Shown here: positions 21,393 to 31,469 of the stretch, one piece after another | Layout of the letters: each line of letters opens with the position of its first letter | Numbering within the stretch: position 1 is the first letter of the stretch | Source: Dastarcus helophoroides | Taxonomy: Eukaryota; Arthropoda; Insecta; Coleoptera; Bothrideridae | Length of the DNA: 64,000 bases | Reading direction: 5' to 3' | Assembly (NCBI GenBank): GCA_028583605.1 | Contig: CM053330.1 | Span: 21,106,129 to 21,170,128, forward strand | Position numbers and translations under genes: made by a program | Notes under the pieces: generated by a model | Database searches by the model: none | Seen by the model: the letters and a program-made list of their open reading frames with translations, nothing else | Told to the model about the DNA's origin: nothing

Positions 21393-22271
21393 GTTCACTG
21401 AGAATTTTGATTTTTAAACACCTTCCGCATCTTCGACAATTAGAAACTACGGAATTTCTAATATTGTCATTTGAACATCAAGAGAATGCTACAGAACATT
21501 CAATCACAGATTTTAGAAGAAACACTTCGGTGTAATAAAATTACAACTCAATTCGTGTATAATAATTGATTCTGATTCTAGTACTTACTTGCAGACAAAA
21601 TCACACAACTCGTGTCTATAGACAAAGTTCTGCGTTTGTCTTTAAACAAATTAGAAACAAATTGGTTGTTCTGCAACTCCCTGTAGTAAAAAATCACAGA
21701 TCTATGGTCTCCTACTTCAAATGGAAAACATTACATTACATATGTTGCGCAACATTTCGCTATTTTGATTTGTGAGTGAGATACGTGCGGTGCGTTCCAG
21801 TGTTCTTTTTGAAAAATGAAGATGCCTGAAAATACACTATTTTTGATAGAAGGCTTTTACACATGTTGCTTGTGGACTGTGTCATCGATAGATTACAAAA
21901 ACCGCTGTAAACAATGACTAGTAGTGAAAAACATACATAAACCACGACTTCCAATGTGGAAAAACACTGCACAATTTAAAAACACAATTTTATAGCGAAA
22001 ATAGAAAGATGAAAGAGATTAAGAAAAGTGGGGCCTTTCCATTCAGGTCCGGTTAGTTTGCTTGTCAGATCACCACTTATTGTTTCTTATTCAAGACATA
22101 GAATCTAAGGACAGCCGAGATACCAACACAGATTATCAAAATAAAAGTAGTGGAATAAGTACAAATATTAGATAACATTTTTCAACCTATTTATTATAGA
22201 AAAATTATTCCAAATATGGAAACATGTATCAAAAAAAGAAACTAGATATATCGGGTGTAACAGGATGATGG
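21393..22271. other. upstream region of the DUF4485 gene, no other gene seen
   Basis: No recognised coding sequence. The promoter of the minus-strand gene should lie here, but no TATA or initiator element can be assigned with confidence. Confidence 0.45.
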
Positions 22272-23186
22272 TACACCCCCTATTTTTTTATTTATTATGA
22301 AGATAAAATTTTCTTTGCTACACTTGATGCACTTATGAAATGTCAAATGTTGACATAAAAATGACATTCCTATGGCTGCCATCTTTGCTAAAACTGATAC
22401 AAACTTTTGATTTTTAAATGGAACATCCTGTACATTATTACATTTTTGGAATCTGCACAATTTTCTTAATACAATACACATTGAAATAGGTGGGTTTTAA
22501 ATGTTCGAAAATTTTTCTGGTCCCATTTTATTTTTCAACCTAGAAGGTCAATCGACTACATTAACGGTACAAAAATTTAAATTAAGGAAATTTGGGAAGC
22601 GTCAATTTTTTTAATTTGTTTTCCACAGCTATCTTATGATTTTACTGAATAAATTTTCAAATAAATTGAATCGGAATATTTTAAATTCTTTTAACTGTAA
22701 CTTCAGTTCTATTGATTTCTCAACAGAAATGAAAATATGGATAGATGCTTGGTTCCACAGTACCATTATGGTGCCATTTAAGAAAATGAAGTTATGGTAT
22801 AAAACCATTTTTGTTAACTTTATCATGTTATGAAAGAATAAAATATTCCTTTTTTGACGGGATTTGATTTTTGTAGCGTTAATATGGTTCATTAGAATTA
22901 CTTAGAATGAGTAATAAATTTCTAGATTGAAAAATAACACACGATCATTAAAATTTTCGATTCTTAAAAATCACTTATTTTAGGTGAATTTATTGTATTC
23001 AGAAAATGGCGCAGATTCCAAAAATGTAATAATATACAGGCTGTTCTATTTAAAAATAAAAAGTTGGTACCAGTTTTAGCGAAAGTGACGTCATTTGTAT
23101 GTCGAAATTTGACATTTCATAAGTACATCAACTGTAGCAAATTTGAAAATTTTTTCTTCATAAATAAAGACAAAATAGGAGTATAA
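22272..23186. mobile_element. foldback element, ~0.9 kb, with ~210-bp inverted arms
   Basis: The left arm (22272-22482) and right arm (22990-23186) are imperfect inverted copies. Shared segments include CTTATGAAATGTCAAAT and ATTATTACATTTTTGGAATC. A CTGTA/TACAG word occurs inside each arm. The ~500-bp centre has no recognisable gene. Outer boundaries are approximate and no target duplication was found. Confidence 0.75.
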
Positions 23187-23337
23187 GCTAGTAAAATATG
23201 TTTTCGATAAAAAAAATGTACGTGTTTTTCTAAAAATAACAATTAATTTAGGAGCACGTTTTTTTTTAGTTGACAGAATTTATTCACAAAACGGGGGATA
23301 CTCCTAGCCCAATCGGCTCGAAGCAGTTGGAGGCTAT

Positions 23338-23708
23338 TACCCGGTGGTCCGATAAATACTTAGCCTACAAAAGAAAAACGAAAATTTTGAAAAAGTGGCG
23401 ATTTATTTCTCAACGTAGTCTCCTTTTTACTCGATACACTTGACCCAGCGATGCTCCAACTTCTTTAACCCGTCTGAAAAATACGTTTTCTCGAGGTCTG
23501 CAAAGTAGGCCTCCGTGGCGGCGATGACCTCCTCATTCGACTCAAATTTCTGCCCGGCGTGTGACTTTTTCAAGTTTGAAAATAAACAGAAGTCGCGTGG
23601 GGCCAAATCTGGAGAATGGGGAGTGGATGGGGCAGCAGTTCATAGACCAATTCGACCAATCTGGCCGTGGCGAGGGCGGAGGTGTGAGGCGGTGCAGCTT
23701 CTTGTCTA
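23338..23708 (-). pseudogene. 5'-truncated mariner (irritans/cecropia-type) transposase C-terminus
   Basis: On the minus strand the frame reads HSPDLAPRDF, then SNLKKSHAGQKFESNEEV, and ends RWVKCIE with a stop near 23429. This is the C-terminal part of a mariner transposase, including the last catalytic Asp block. Upstream, ELVYELLPHP is in another frame, implying a one-base loss, and the gene stops abruptly near 23708. Beyond the stop, GGCTAAGTATTTATCGGACC near 23345-23370 resembles a mariner terminal repeat. Confidence 0.85.
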
Positions 23709-24403
23709 AAACATTTTGTTGTGATTGTTTTTTAAAAGTTTTTATTGTAAAGAATGCAATTTTTTTACATGGAAATAAAGTATGTTTGGTAGACTTTGAA
23801 TTAAAACGTTTTTAGGTTTGTAATTAGTTTTTGGTTATGAAAAATTTGATTGTGACAATTACTGAATACAAAAATCTAAAATAATCCACAATGTGAAAAT
23901 TATTAGGGAAATCGCTTATGTGGAGCTGGAAATTCAAAATTCGTTCAGATAATTATTTGTAGCAATTCTGTACATATAGATGCAAGAATGACAGAATTTC
24001 ATTCAAAAATTCCAGTAGTTGTCACTACATGCATAACTGACGGTTAGTAAATCTGTCAGTACTAACAACAAAATAAACAATGAAAATATTAAGAAGACAA
24101 TTTTTGTTTCAATGCGTGTCAGATTGGGTTGCAACTAAAACTTGCAAACAGTGGATGAAACATTCAATGACTAATAAAACATTTAAAGTATCCAGAACGA
24201 CAGTTAAATATGAAAGAGCCAGCCAAATGGATAAAAAATATTACAAGAAAAGGTTTTCCACCTAAAAAAGGTAATTTTAGGCTGACAATTTCTTAAATTA
24301 TAGCAAACTCACGATGACATTAGCAACAAACCGGCATCCTTATTTCACCCATAAGCATATGGAATCTTCTTTTGACGTGGAGATGATAGAACAGTTACAA
24401 AAT
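23709..24403. other. A+T-rich intergenic DNA
   Basis: Nothing firmly recognisable. A 61-codon frame at 24080-24265 has a basic composition, and similar basic peptide sequence resumes after the MITE at 24406-25020. This could be a decayed transposase interrupted by the MITE, but no family signature was seen. Confidence 0.35.
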
Positions 24404-25022
24404 TACAGGGTGTAACCTAAGTACATTAAAATATTTCAGTGGGCTATTCGTGAGTTAATTCTAAGAAAAAAGTTTATATAAACCTGTGTCTGGAAATAGT
24501 TCCTTCCTGTTGAAGTTGAATTTTTATTTTTGATTTTTTTTAATAACTTTTACGAAAGATAAATTTTTCGCACAAAATTTGGCAATCCTCGGTTTTTTAA
24601 GGTGGCAAAATCATAATTTGGTATTATTTTTTGGGCAGGACTTAGATATTAATTTGTCCTAACTTTTTTGACAATAAACTTTTCCGATTTTTTTGAATAA
24701 ACCATATTCCTACATCTTCTTTAAGCAGAAAAGGTATCCATTATTAATAACGCTAGGGGTCACCATTTTCTAAAAATGGACAAATTTAAATGAAGTTGTT
24801 GACTTTACAAAAACTGTTACAATTTATAGTTTAATAAAAAAAAATTAATATTACATAAGCTGCTAAAAGTGGCTATCCCCGACAGTTATACAATCGAAAA
24901 TAAAATTCTAATTCCAACAGTCTGTATCTTAGAAACGAAGCATTTTCGAACACAGGTTTATGTAAATTTTTTCTTAGAATTACCCCCTGAAATATTTTAA
25001 CCTACTTAAGTTACACCGTGTA
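24404..25022. mobile_element. 615-bp TA-flanked foldback MITE (CAGGGTGTAAC ends)
   Basis: Element 24406-25020 starts CAGGGTGTAACCTAAGTAC and ends with the inverted counterpart GTTACACCGTG. The ends sit between TA dinucleotides (24404-24405, 25021-25022). Inverted arms of roughly 95 bp share AAAATATTTCAG and TTCTAAGAAAAAA. No coding capacity; terminal words match other CAGGGTG-ended elements in this window. Confidence 0.85.
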
Positions 25023-25756
25023 AAGCGACGAAAAAATCGATTTAGAAAGAAGCAAAAAACTTCTAAGAAAAAGACATATAAAACACTACATATTCCCAAG
25101 AAGACAGGGTCACTTCAGTTGATACAAGACTGGGCTACAGTATATTTACCAGATTTTACTAGTTGCAGAACACTTTTAAGAATTTATATTAGTTTTAGAA
25201 ATTATATTTTTCAAGAAGAGAAGATAAAAGAGAAAATACTAAGAAAAAACAAGAGAACTAAAGAAGCTTGAAAAATTAAAAGAAAAAACATAAAAACAGG
25301 AATAGTAAAACATAATTAAATAGAAATTCTACATTTAGATATGAAAATTTTCATGTATTTCCAATCAATAAATAAACCTCCATATTGTTCAGCTTTTTTC
25401 CAAAGTAATTTAATAATTCAAATTTAATGACAACTATTAGAAAAGTTAATGACAATTACTGGTAAAATGACAATGACAATTAAAAATAATTTTATTTAAA
25501 AATGTTTTTTTCTGTGACGGGAAAAAGTTTGATTATGTGTCAACAATTTATAAAATGTCACTTTTAACAAGTGTATCATACAATATTTTTTGTAAAACTG
25601 TTAAATTAAAAAAGAAAATGCTGTCTCTAGGGTTGCATTTTCGATTTATTGTTTGCGTGTTGAATTACATATTTGACAATTACATCTGACAATCAAGTCA
25701 GGTACTAGATAGAGTGTAACTAAGTAAAACAATTGTAAGTTGTTTAATGTTTATTA
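25023..25756. other. A+T-rich intergenic DNA
   Basis: No gene recognised. A lysine-rich readable segment around 25025-25270 may belong to the same decayed sequence as 24080-24403, but it has no diagnostic motif. Confidence 0.35.
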
Positions 25757-25870
25757 ATTATAACACGGGAAAAAATTAGATTTTAGCTCTCGCTGTATTG
25801 TTTCCCTTCGCTGTGCGTCGGGAAACAAACACAGCTCGAGCTAAAATCTATTATTTTTCCCTTGTATAAT
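25757..25870. repeat. imperfect hairpin, ~50-bp arms
   Basis: Arms 25757-25806 and 25820-25870 pair through CGGGAAAAAATTAGATTTTAGC on one side and GCTAAAATCTATTATTTTTCCC on the other, with both inner ends GTTTCCC/GGGAAAC. The loop is about 13 bases. It is probably a small foldback MITE; a structured transcript is possible but not shown. Confidence 0.75.
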
Positions 25871-26949
25871 CTGCTTTATACAGGGTCCTGCAACAGTGCG
25901 TCGGGCATCTATAGGTCCTATAATAAAGAAGTTAGAAATTCCGTTCACATGCAGACCTTAACTCTGTACAAGAATGTATTTCAGGAAAATATAGTCACAT
26001 GTATAGGGTATCTCCAAAAAGTGTGAGCCGCTAAGGGTGAATTTTTTTAAATAGAACCCCCTGTATTTTTTTACATTTTTTAGTTTCTTTCTGACAACTT
26101 TACATATTCCTAAGATATTGTTAAATTTGGTTGGATAGTTCCAGAGTAATAAATAAATAAAGAGAAAAAAAATATTTTGCAACATTTTCTTTAAAAATTC
26201 ATTAAAAATACAAAAACGCCCGAAAATCAAAACTACGCTAGGTGTTTACTGTAGTGGGTCTCTAGTTACTTTGCTATGAATATCTTAGGCCTAACTTGTA
26301 CAGGGTGTTCAAAATTCAATGCCAAATTGGCTAAAATATAAAGCAATTTTTCTTCGTTTTTTCGAATAGAACACCCTGTATATTTTTCTATGAGATACAA
26401 AATTAAAAAATGAACATTTTTTGTACCTACAAATATTTCGAAATTTTTAACGGTTAAGCAGATATTCGTCGGATTATTACATATGGCTCTTTGGACACTA
26501 AGATACAAGACAAAAAATCATAGATGGCTTTGATAAAAATTAATTACCTTATAATTATTTTTTAATTGATTTTCCTCGTTAATAACAGGCTTTGTTCGTT
26601 CTTTCTTTGTGTACATTACATTTCCCGTATCTGTAAACCGTTCAAGCAGTCTTCTAAAAGTAATTTATTATTTATTTTTTTTTGGTCGACGAAAATAAAT
26701 TACAAATGTTGTCCCGAATTACCCTTTTCAATAGTTGGCCGCTTTAAAATCTTATAAGCAGCTTCATGCAATAAAGTTTCTCTTAAAATGAAGACAACAG
26801 GATGTTTTCGTAATTATTTCATATCCAAATTTAGGCTTTGGCACAATTCCGGTCTTATATATGAGGTAGATATACATTTTGAAGCAAATAACTTAAATTT
26901 AAGTAGGATTTTAACACAAATTGTTCATAACTTATTACCTATTGCGAGA
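25871..26949. other. intergenic DNA with short CAGGGTG inverted pair
   Basis: A 78-bp segment (26301-26378) begins CAGGGTGTTC and ends with its exact inverse GAACACCCTG, and TA flanks both sides (26299-26300, 26379-26380). A further CAGGGTCCTGC lies near 25880. No gene is seen. Confidence 0.5.
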
Positions 26950-28669
26950 TTTGCATTTTTGGTTTAGCAGTATATTTTTGCGAGATCAGAACACGGTTCT
27001 GCAATATTTGTCCGCAACGTTCACACGCGGTTGTAGAAAAATGTGCCGAAATTAAAAATTCGAAGTTCATAATGAAAATGGTATTGGGGCTTAAAATCAA
27101 ATTTTAAACAACTTTTCTACAACCTTTTTTGATAACTTCAACCTAAAGCAAAATATTGGAAAGAATCGAATTTGGGGATCGTCATTGTCATAGATTGTTA
27201 CTTAAATTTAAAATTCGAATTTTAATTTCATTTTTCTGTGAAAATCTGGAAATGTGGATTAGTATTTTAGTAATTTTCGAATATAATATTAAATTGTAAC
27301 AAAGAATTTAATTACTATTTTTCAAATTAATTAAATTAGTTTTTCATTTCATTTTTTGTAAATACCCGATTATGTCAAAACCACATTATCACATATCAGT
27401 TCTAAAATTAATGATTTGTTTTTTAATTTTTCAAATTTCAAAAAAGAATTAGTATTTGAAGTACATTAAGAAAAATCGAAGGTTGAGGTTTCATAGCTAC
27501 ATCTTTCGGTAGAAATTGTCTAAATTTTATCATCATTTGTCCCGCACCTGGAGTTACATTTCTTTAGGCTGAACCAAAAATTCAAAAAAGTAATTATGTT
27601 TTACAGCTTGAATTATTGCTTTTCCAGAATATTCTACGTGTAAACACGAACGTGCTATTTATCTAAAAATGACGACTTTAAATTTGGAATTTCGAGAAAT
27701 TTTTATGTTCTTTTTTATTTTTTTTTTAAATTTATTATTATTTCTTCAATTTCAATTTTCCTCTGGTAATTTCGGGGTCAAAGGATTATTAAAATTTCCA
27801 AGTTCTTTGCTAAATTTTGACATAAAAGTTAAAACATGAATATTTCTCAAATAATTTGATCCCAAAATATACATTGTATTCATAAAATTGAGGCTTCTCT
27901 TTAAAAAACTTGGTGTTTAAATTTGAAATGTTGACCTTTTTTAGGCATATCGGATTTAAACTTGACTATTATTTCAAATTTCCTAGTTTAAATTATTTCT
28001 ATTTGTTTTTCTAAAATCTTGAAAGGTCTAAAATTTCGAAAAATGTTTATTTTATAAATCTAGAGTTATAGAAACTTTACTTTTTTTACTAAACATTTCG
28101 ACCTTCAAATATTCAACGTTTTTCTTTACATTTGCAGTGAAAATTTGAATTAGTTTTTATAAATTAATCAGCTAATTCATTCAAATAGTCTTTAGGGGTT
28201 AAACCCAAAACTTCAACTTAGAATGCTTAAAAAAAAGTATCTTAAAATTGGAATATTAAAATTAAAAATAAAATTTGAAAATTAAACCTGAATTTTTGAC
28301 TTAAAATTTTTGGGAGAAAGTAAGAGTTAAAGTTCGACATTTTAAGTTTAAAGCGGACATTTCGTGATTAAAGCTGAGATTTCGAGGTAAGATCGAAATT
28401 TTGAAATTGTAGTAGAAGTTTTGAGAATAGGTATAATCAGTTCCGAGAAAAAAGTTTTTCGAGATTCAACTTTTCATTTAAAATCTTTTAAAATAAGTAC
28501 AAATTTCGATTTACAATTCAACTTCCTACCCAAAATCGAATTAAGCAGCAAAACTTTAAAATCAAAGTTGAAATTCTAAAAAAATTCTTTTTTTTTTTCA
28601 AGACTAATGAACTCGAAATTTCTGTTGAAACCACTATTTTCAAAAAATAGCAATTTTGATTTTTTGATC
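26950..28669. repeat. quasi-periodic A+T-rich sequence (AAATTTCGA-type words)
   Basis: The text is dominated by degenerate variants of AAATTTCGAxTTTTxA in both orientations (for example AAAATTCGAATTTTAATTTC and TTGAAATTTTGAAATTG-like runs) spaced every 15-25 bases. There is no strict period and no protein signature. The same style fills many later stretches of the window. Confidence 0.55.
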
Positions 28670-28876
28670 TTATCTTTAAAAATTAAAATACAAAAGTTGT
28701 CCCCTGGAACCAAGAAAGATTAAAAAACACAACAAAGGTTGCTCTAACGCGTTTCGACAGCCAAGCTATCATCTTCAAAGAGATACTTATTAACGCGTTA
28801 GAGCAACTTTTGTTGTGTTTTTTAATCTTTCTTGGTTTCAGGGAACAAATTTTTTATTTCAATTTTTAAAGATAAC
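28670..28876. mobile_element. foldback MITE, copy B (~207 bp)
   Basis: Near-perfect inverted arms 28704-28752 and 28794-28842 share ACCAAGAAAGATTAAAAAAC and GCTCTAACGCG. More diverged outer arms reach 28670 (TTATCTTTAAAAATT) and 28876 (AATTTTTAAAGATAA). The ~41-bp loop contains GCTATCATCTTCAAAGAGATAC. This is the best preserved copy of the family in the window. Confidence 0.85.
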
Positions 28877-29602
28877 CAAGCACCAGTCCGTTCTACAAAA
28901 AAAAAGCAATTTTGAAATTGAAATGTTAATTGAAATTTCGAGGGTAAATTTAAGCAATCACTTGAAATTTTATGAGAAATATTGATATTTTAACTTTGAA
29001 ATCAACTTCCCACTTGTCTCTTTTGAAATATGGAATTTAAGGTCAAAATTTGTGAAGTGATTCGAGAAAAAAGTATAAATGTTAGGTTTAGACTGCAGTT
29101 TTAATTTTTTTTTAAAGTTTCGATTTTAAAGTCTTTCTGCCTGGCCTTTGTTGTTAGGAACTTGCTCGACAGCCCTACTTAAAATATATTTCTATCAACT
29201 TTACAAACTATGATTTTGTGTATATTGTTTGTAACTTTGGATGGCTGATTATAGTATATTGTTTTTCTGTTGATTTTTTAGGTAGCTTTTTGGATCCATT
29301 TGTTTTATTTCGCTTTTCTGCTAAAACTAGCTAGTCTTTGTTTGCGTTTAAGTTAGAGGTAAGAAGCCACGTTCCAATACTACTTACTATTAATATTATT
29401 CAGAGATGGGCAGTAATCATTACAACATGTAATGAATTACTAATTTAATTCCACTATTAAAAAGGGAATTGTAATTGCATTACTTTAATTAAAAATGTAA
29501 TGTAATGTGTAATTTGTATTATTTATTGAAAAGTAATAGAACATTCCTTTTATAAAGATATTAATTACAACTCACAGGTATTACCACTTGTTTCTGTGCA
29601 AA
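28877..29602. other. A+T-rich DNA left of the RTE element
   Basis: Continues the quasi-periodic text to about 29130. At 29401 CAGAGATGGGCAGTAAT resembles a hAT terminal sequence, but no matching right end was found. No gene is seen. Confidence 0.4.
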
Positions 29603-29882
29603 TTTCTCTTCTTCTTCTCTTCTTTTTCCTACGTTAGGACTTAGTCCTGTGTTTCTTACAATGTTCCTCACTCTTGGGATGCGGAGGTCCAGCTTTCGTA
29701 CCAGCATTTTGCGTTTTGCGTGGTCTTCCAGGGAGTCTCGCGTTGTTAGGCCTTTCCGTTTTTGCTATTCTGGGTAGCTATTCTGGTTATCAGGCATTCT
29801 ATCTGCATGGACTTTCCACTGTTTCTGTCTTATTCTGACCCATCTTACCACATCATGTAGCTCACAAATCTCTCTGATTTCT

Positions 29883-30093
29883 TCATTTCTCTTGTGATCG
29901 AGTAATATGTAGCCTGTTATATGTCTCAACACTCATCTTTGTTGCTCTCAGCTGTCTTTTGGTTTTGGCATTCTCGGATGTAGTTTTAATGGCATATGTC
30001 ATGATTGGCCTAACACATGTTTTATAAATTCTCACCTTGCTAGATATACTCATGTGCTTATTCCTCCATATTATGTCGCGTAAGTAATATCCT
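29883..30093 (-). pseudogene. RTE-like ORF fragment, C-terminal part after RT
   Basis: Reads YLRDIIWRNKHMSISSKVRI, then YKTCVRPIMTYAIKTTSENA. This motif series typically follows the RT fingers/palm in RTE-like insect elements. It connects with the segment ending at 31074 (KAPLISG) once the inserted LTR is removed. Confidence 0.8.
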
Positions 30094-31073
30094 TGTCGCG
30101 AATAGTCGCGAATCCCATGAATGTTCCGATTATTTGAATTTGAATAATCTTCTGTTGGCAACACTGCAGGTGGAGCATAGAGAGTCTGCTTCTAAGGTAG
30201 AGGAATACCCGGAGCAAATAAATGAAGAGGAAATAAAAAGTCCCTAGAGAACAAAGAAAAAGGGAATTACTGCGTAAGTATTAGATGTGCATGTGTGTAG
30301 ATAAAGGGTGTGGTCTTTTTGGACAGTGGCCTTATTAAGGAAGTATTGTTGGTAAGTTTTTGATATGTCTAAGCTTGTAATTATCAGAGAGTGTAAGGGT
30401 TGATGAAAATTAGTACAATAAAGATAATGAGATGAGAATAGCTGTGCGGTCAGGGGTGGCTGTAAGGGGAGGTTGGAGGCCACTAATGAGGGTGTTTACC
30501 CAGTTTTAAAGGTAGAAGGTGTTTGTGTTGAGATATAAGAGAAAGAAAGTACTTTAGATATAATTAGCTCCAGGAGGTATTTACCTCAGAATCAACTTTA
30601 GAGGGTGTTAACCCTATAAGTAGTATCAGAGGATACTGTAGCATAATCATCTGTAGAGTAGCATCAGAGAATGCTTGCCGTAAAATCAGCTTTAGAGGGC
30701 GTTAACCCTATAACCAGTAACATAGTACACTTATGGCATGATCAACTTTAGGGGGTGTTTCCCTTATGACCATAGTGTTAACCCTATAATTAGAATCAGA
30801 GGACCTTTATGGCATGATCAGCTTTAGAGGGTGTTTCCCTTATGACCAGCATCAGAAAGTGTTTATATTAAATCAACTTTAGAGGGTTTTCACCCTAATA
30901 ATAATGATAACAGAAGAAATTTACTTTACCCATGATACAAGAGAGTGTTCACACTATTTTCTGTTACGAACTTATTTATATAATATATGTACAGTTTCAG
31001 TTTGTTAATAATTAGGTGAATCCAAGGCAATCCATTTCGCATATTGTATCTGTAACCTACAATATTCGCGACA
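30094..31073. mobile_element. putative solo LTR, 980 bp, TSD ATCCT
   Basis: Insert begins TGTCGCGAATA and ends with its perfect inverse TATTCGCGACA. It is flanked by the 5-bp duplication ATCCT (30089-30093, 31074-31078). TG...CA ends, a 5-bp duplication, no coding sequence and AATAAA/TATA-like words inside suggest a solo LTR of a retrotransposon whose internal part was lost by recombination. The 11-bp perfect inverted terminus is long for an LTR, so a short DNA transposon is the alternative. Confidence 0.7.
30575..30905 (+). repeat. degenerate minisatellite inside the putative LTR
   Basis: Six or more imperfect units carry ATCA(A/G)CTTTAGAGGGTGTT followed by (A/T)(A/C)CCCTAT and an ATCAGAG word. 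Spacing is irregular, about 55-85 bases. The array lies wholly within 30094-31073. Confidence 0.75.
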
Positions 31074-31390
31074 ATCCTGATATCAGAGGAGCTTTTGATG
31101 TTTGGCTCTGCATCTAATCTTTTAGGTTTCTTCTACTTGTTATTTTGGCGCCAAGGTATGTGTACGACATAACTTGCTCTATGCTCTTATTGTATACTGC
31201 TAGCTTGCATCTTCTCGGTTCCCTGGATATAGCTAGGCTGAGGTTTTTTGGGTGGAAATAATCATATTGAAAGAGTCAGCTACCCTTTCGAAAGCATAGA
31301 GAAGTCTCTGGTGGTTATCTTCATCTTCGGAAATTATTACGGCGTCGTCCGCATAACACAGTATTTTGATTTCTTTATTTCCCATTCTAT
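31074..31390 (-). pseudogene. RTE-like ORF fragment with RT YADD motif
   Basis: Reads RMGNKEIKILCYADDAVIIS with the catalytic YADD at 31344-31355, continues EDNHQRLLYAFERVADSFNM, then CKLAVYNKSIEQVMSYTYLG. This is the RT palm and the following region. At least one frame change lies between the two parts. Confidence 0.85.
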
Positions 31391-31469
31391 CAGGGGCGGC
31401 CTTAGCCATTGCGAGGCTCTAAACGGGTAGATCTTTAAGAGGCCCTCATCTTTGTGGAATTAGTTTTAA

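Noticed and set aside
29883..30164. Open frame running from RTE text into the LTR-like insert, considered as a fused gene
   Set aside because: The N-terminal part lies inside the insertion beyond the target duplication, so the fusion is an accident of the insertion.
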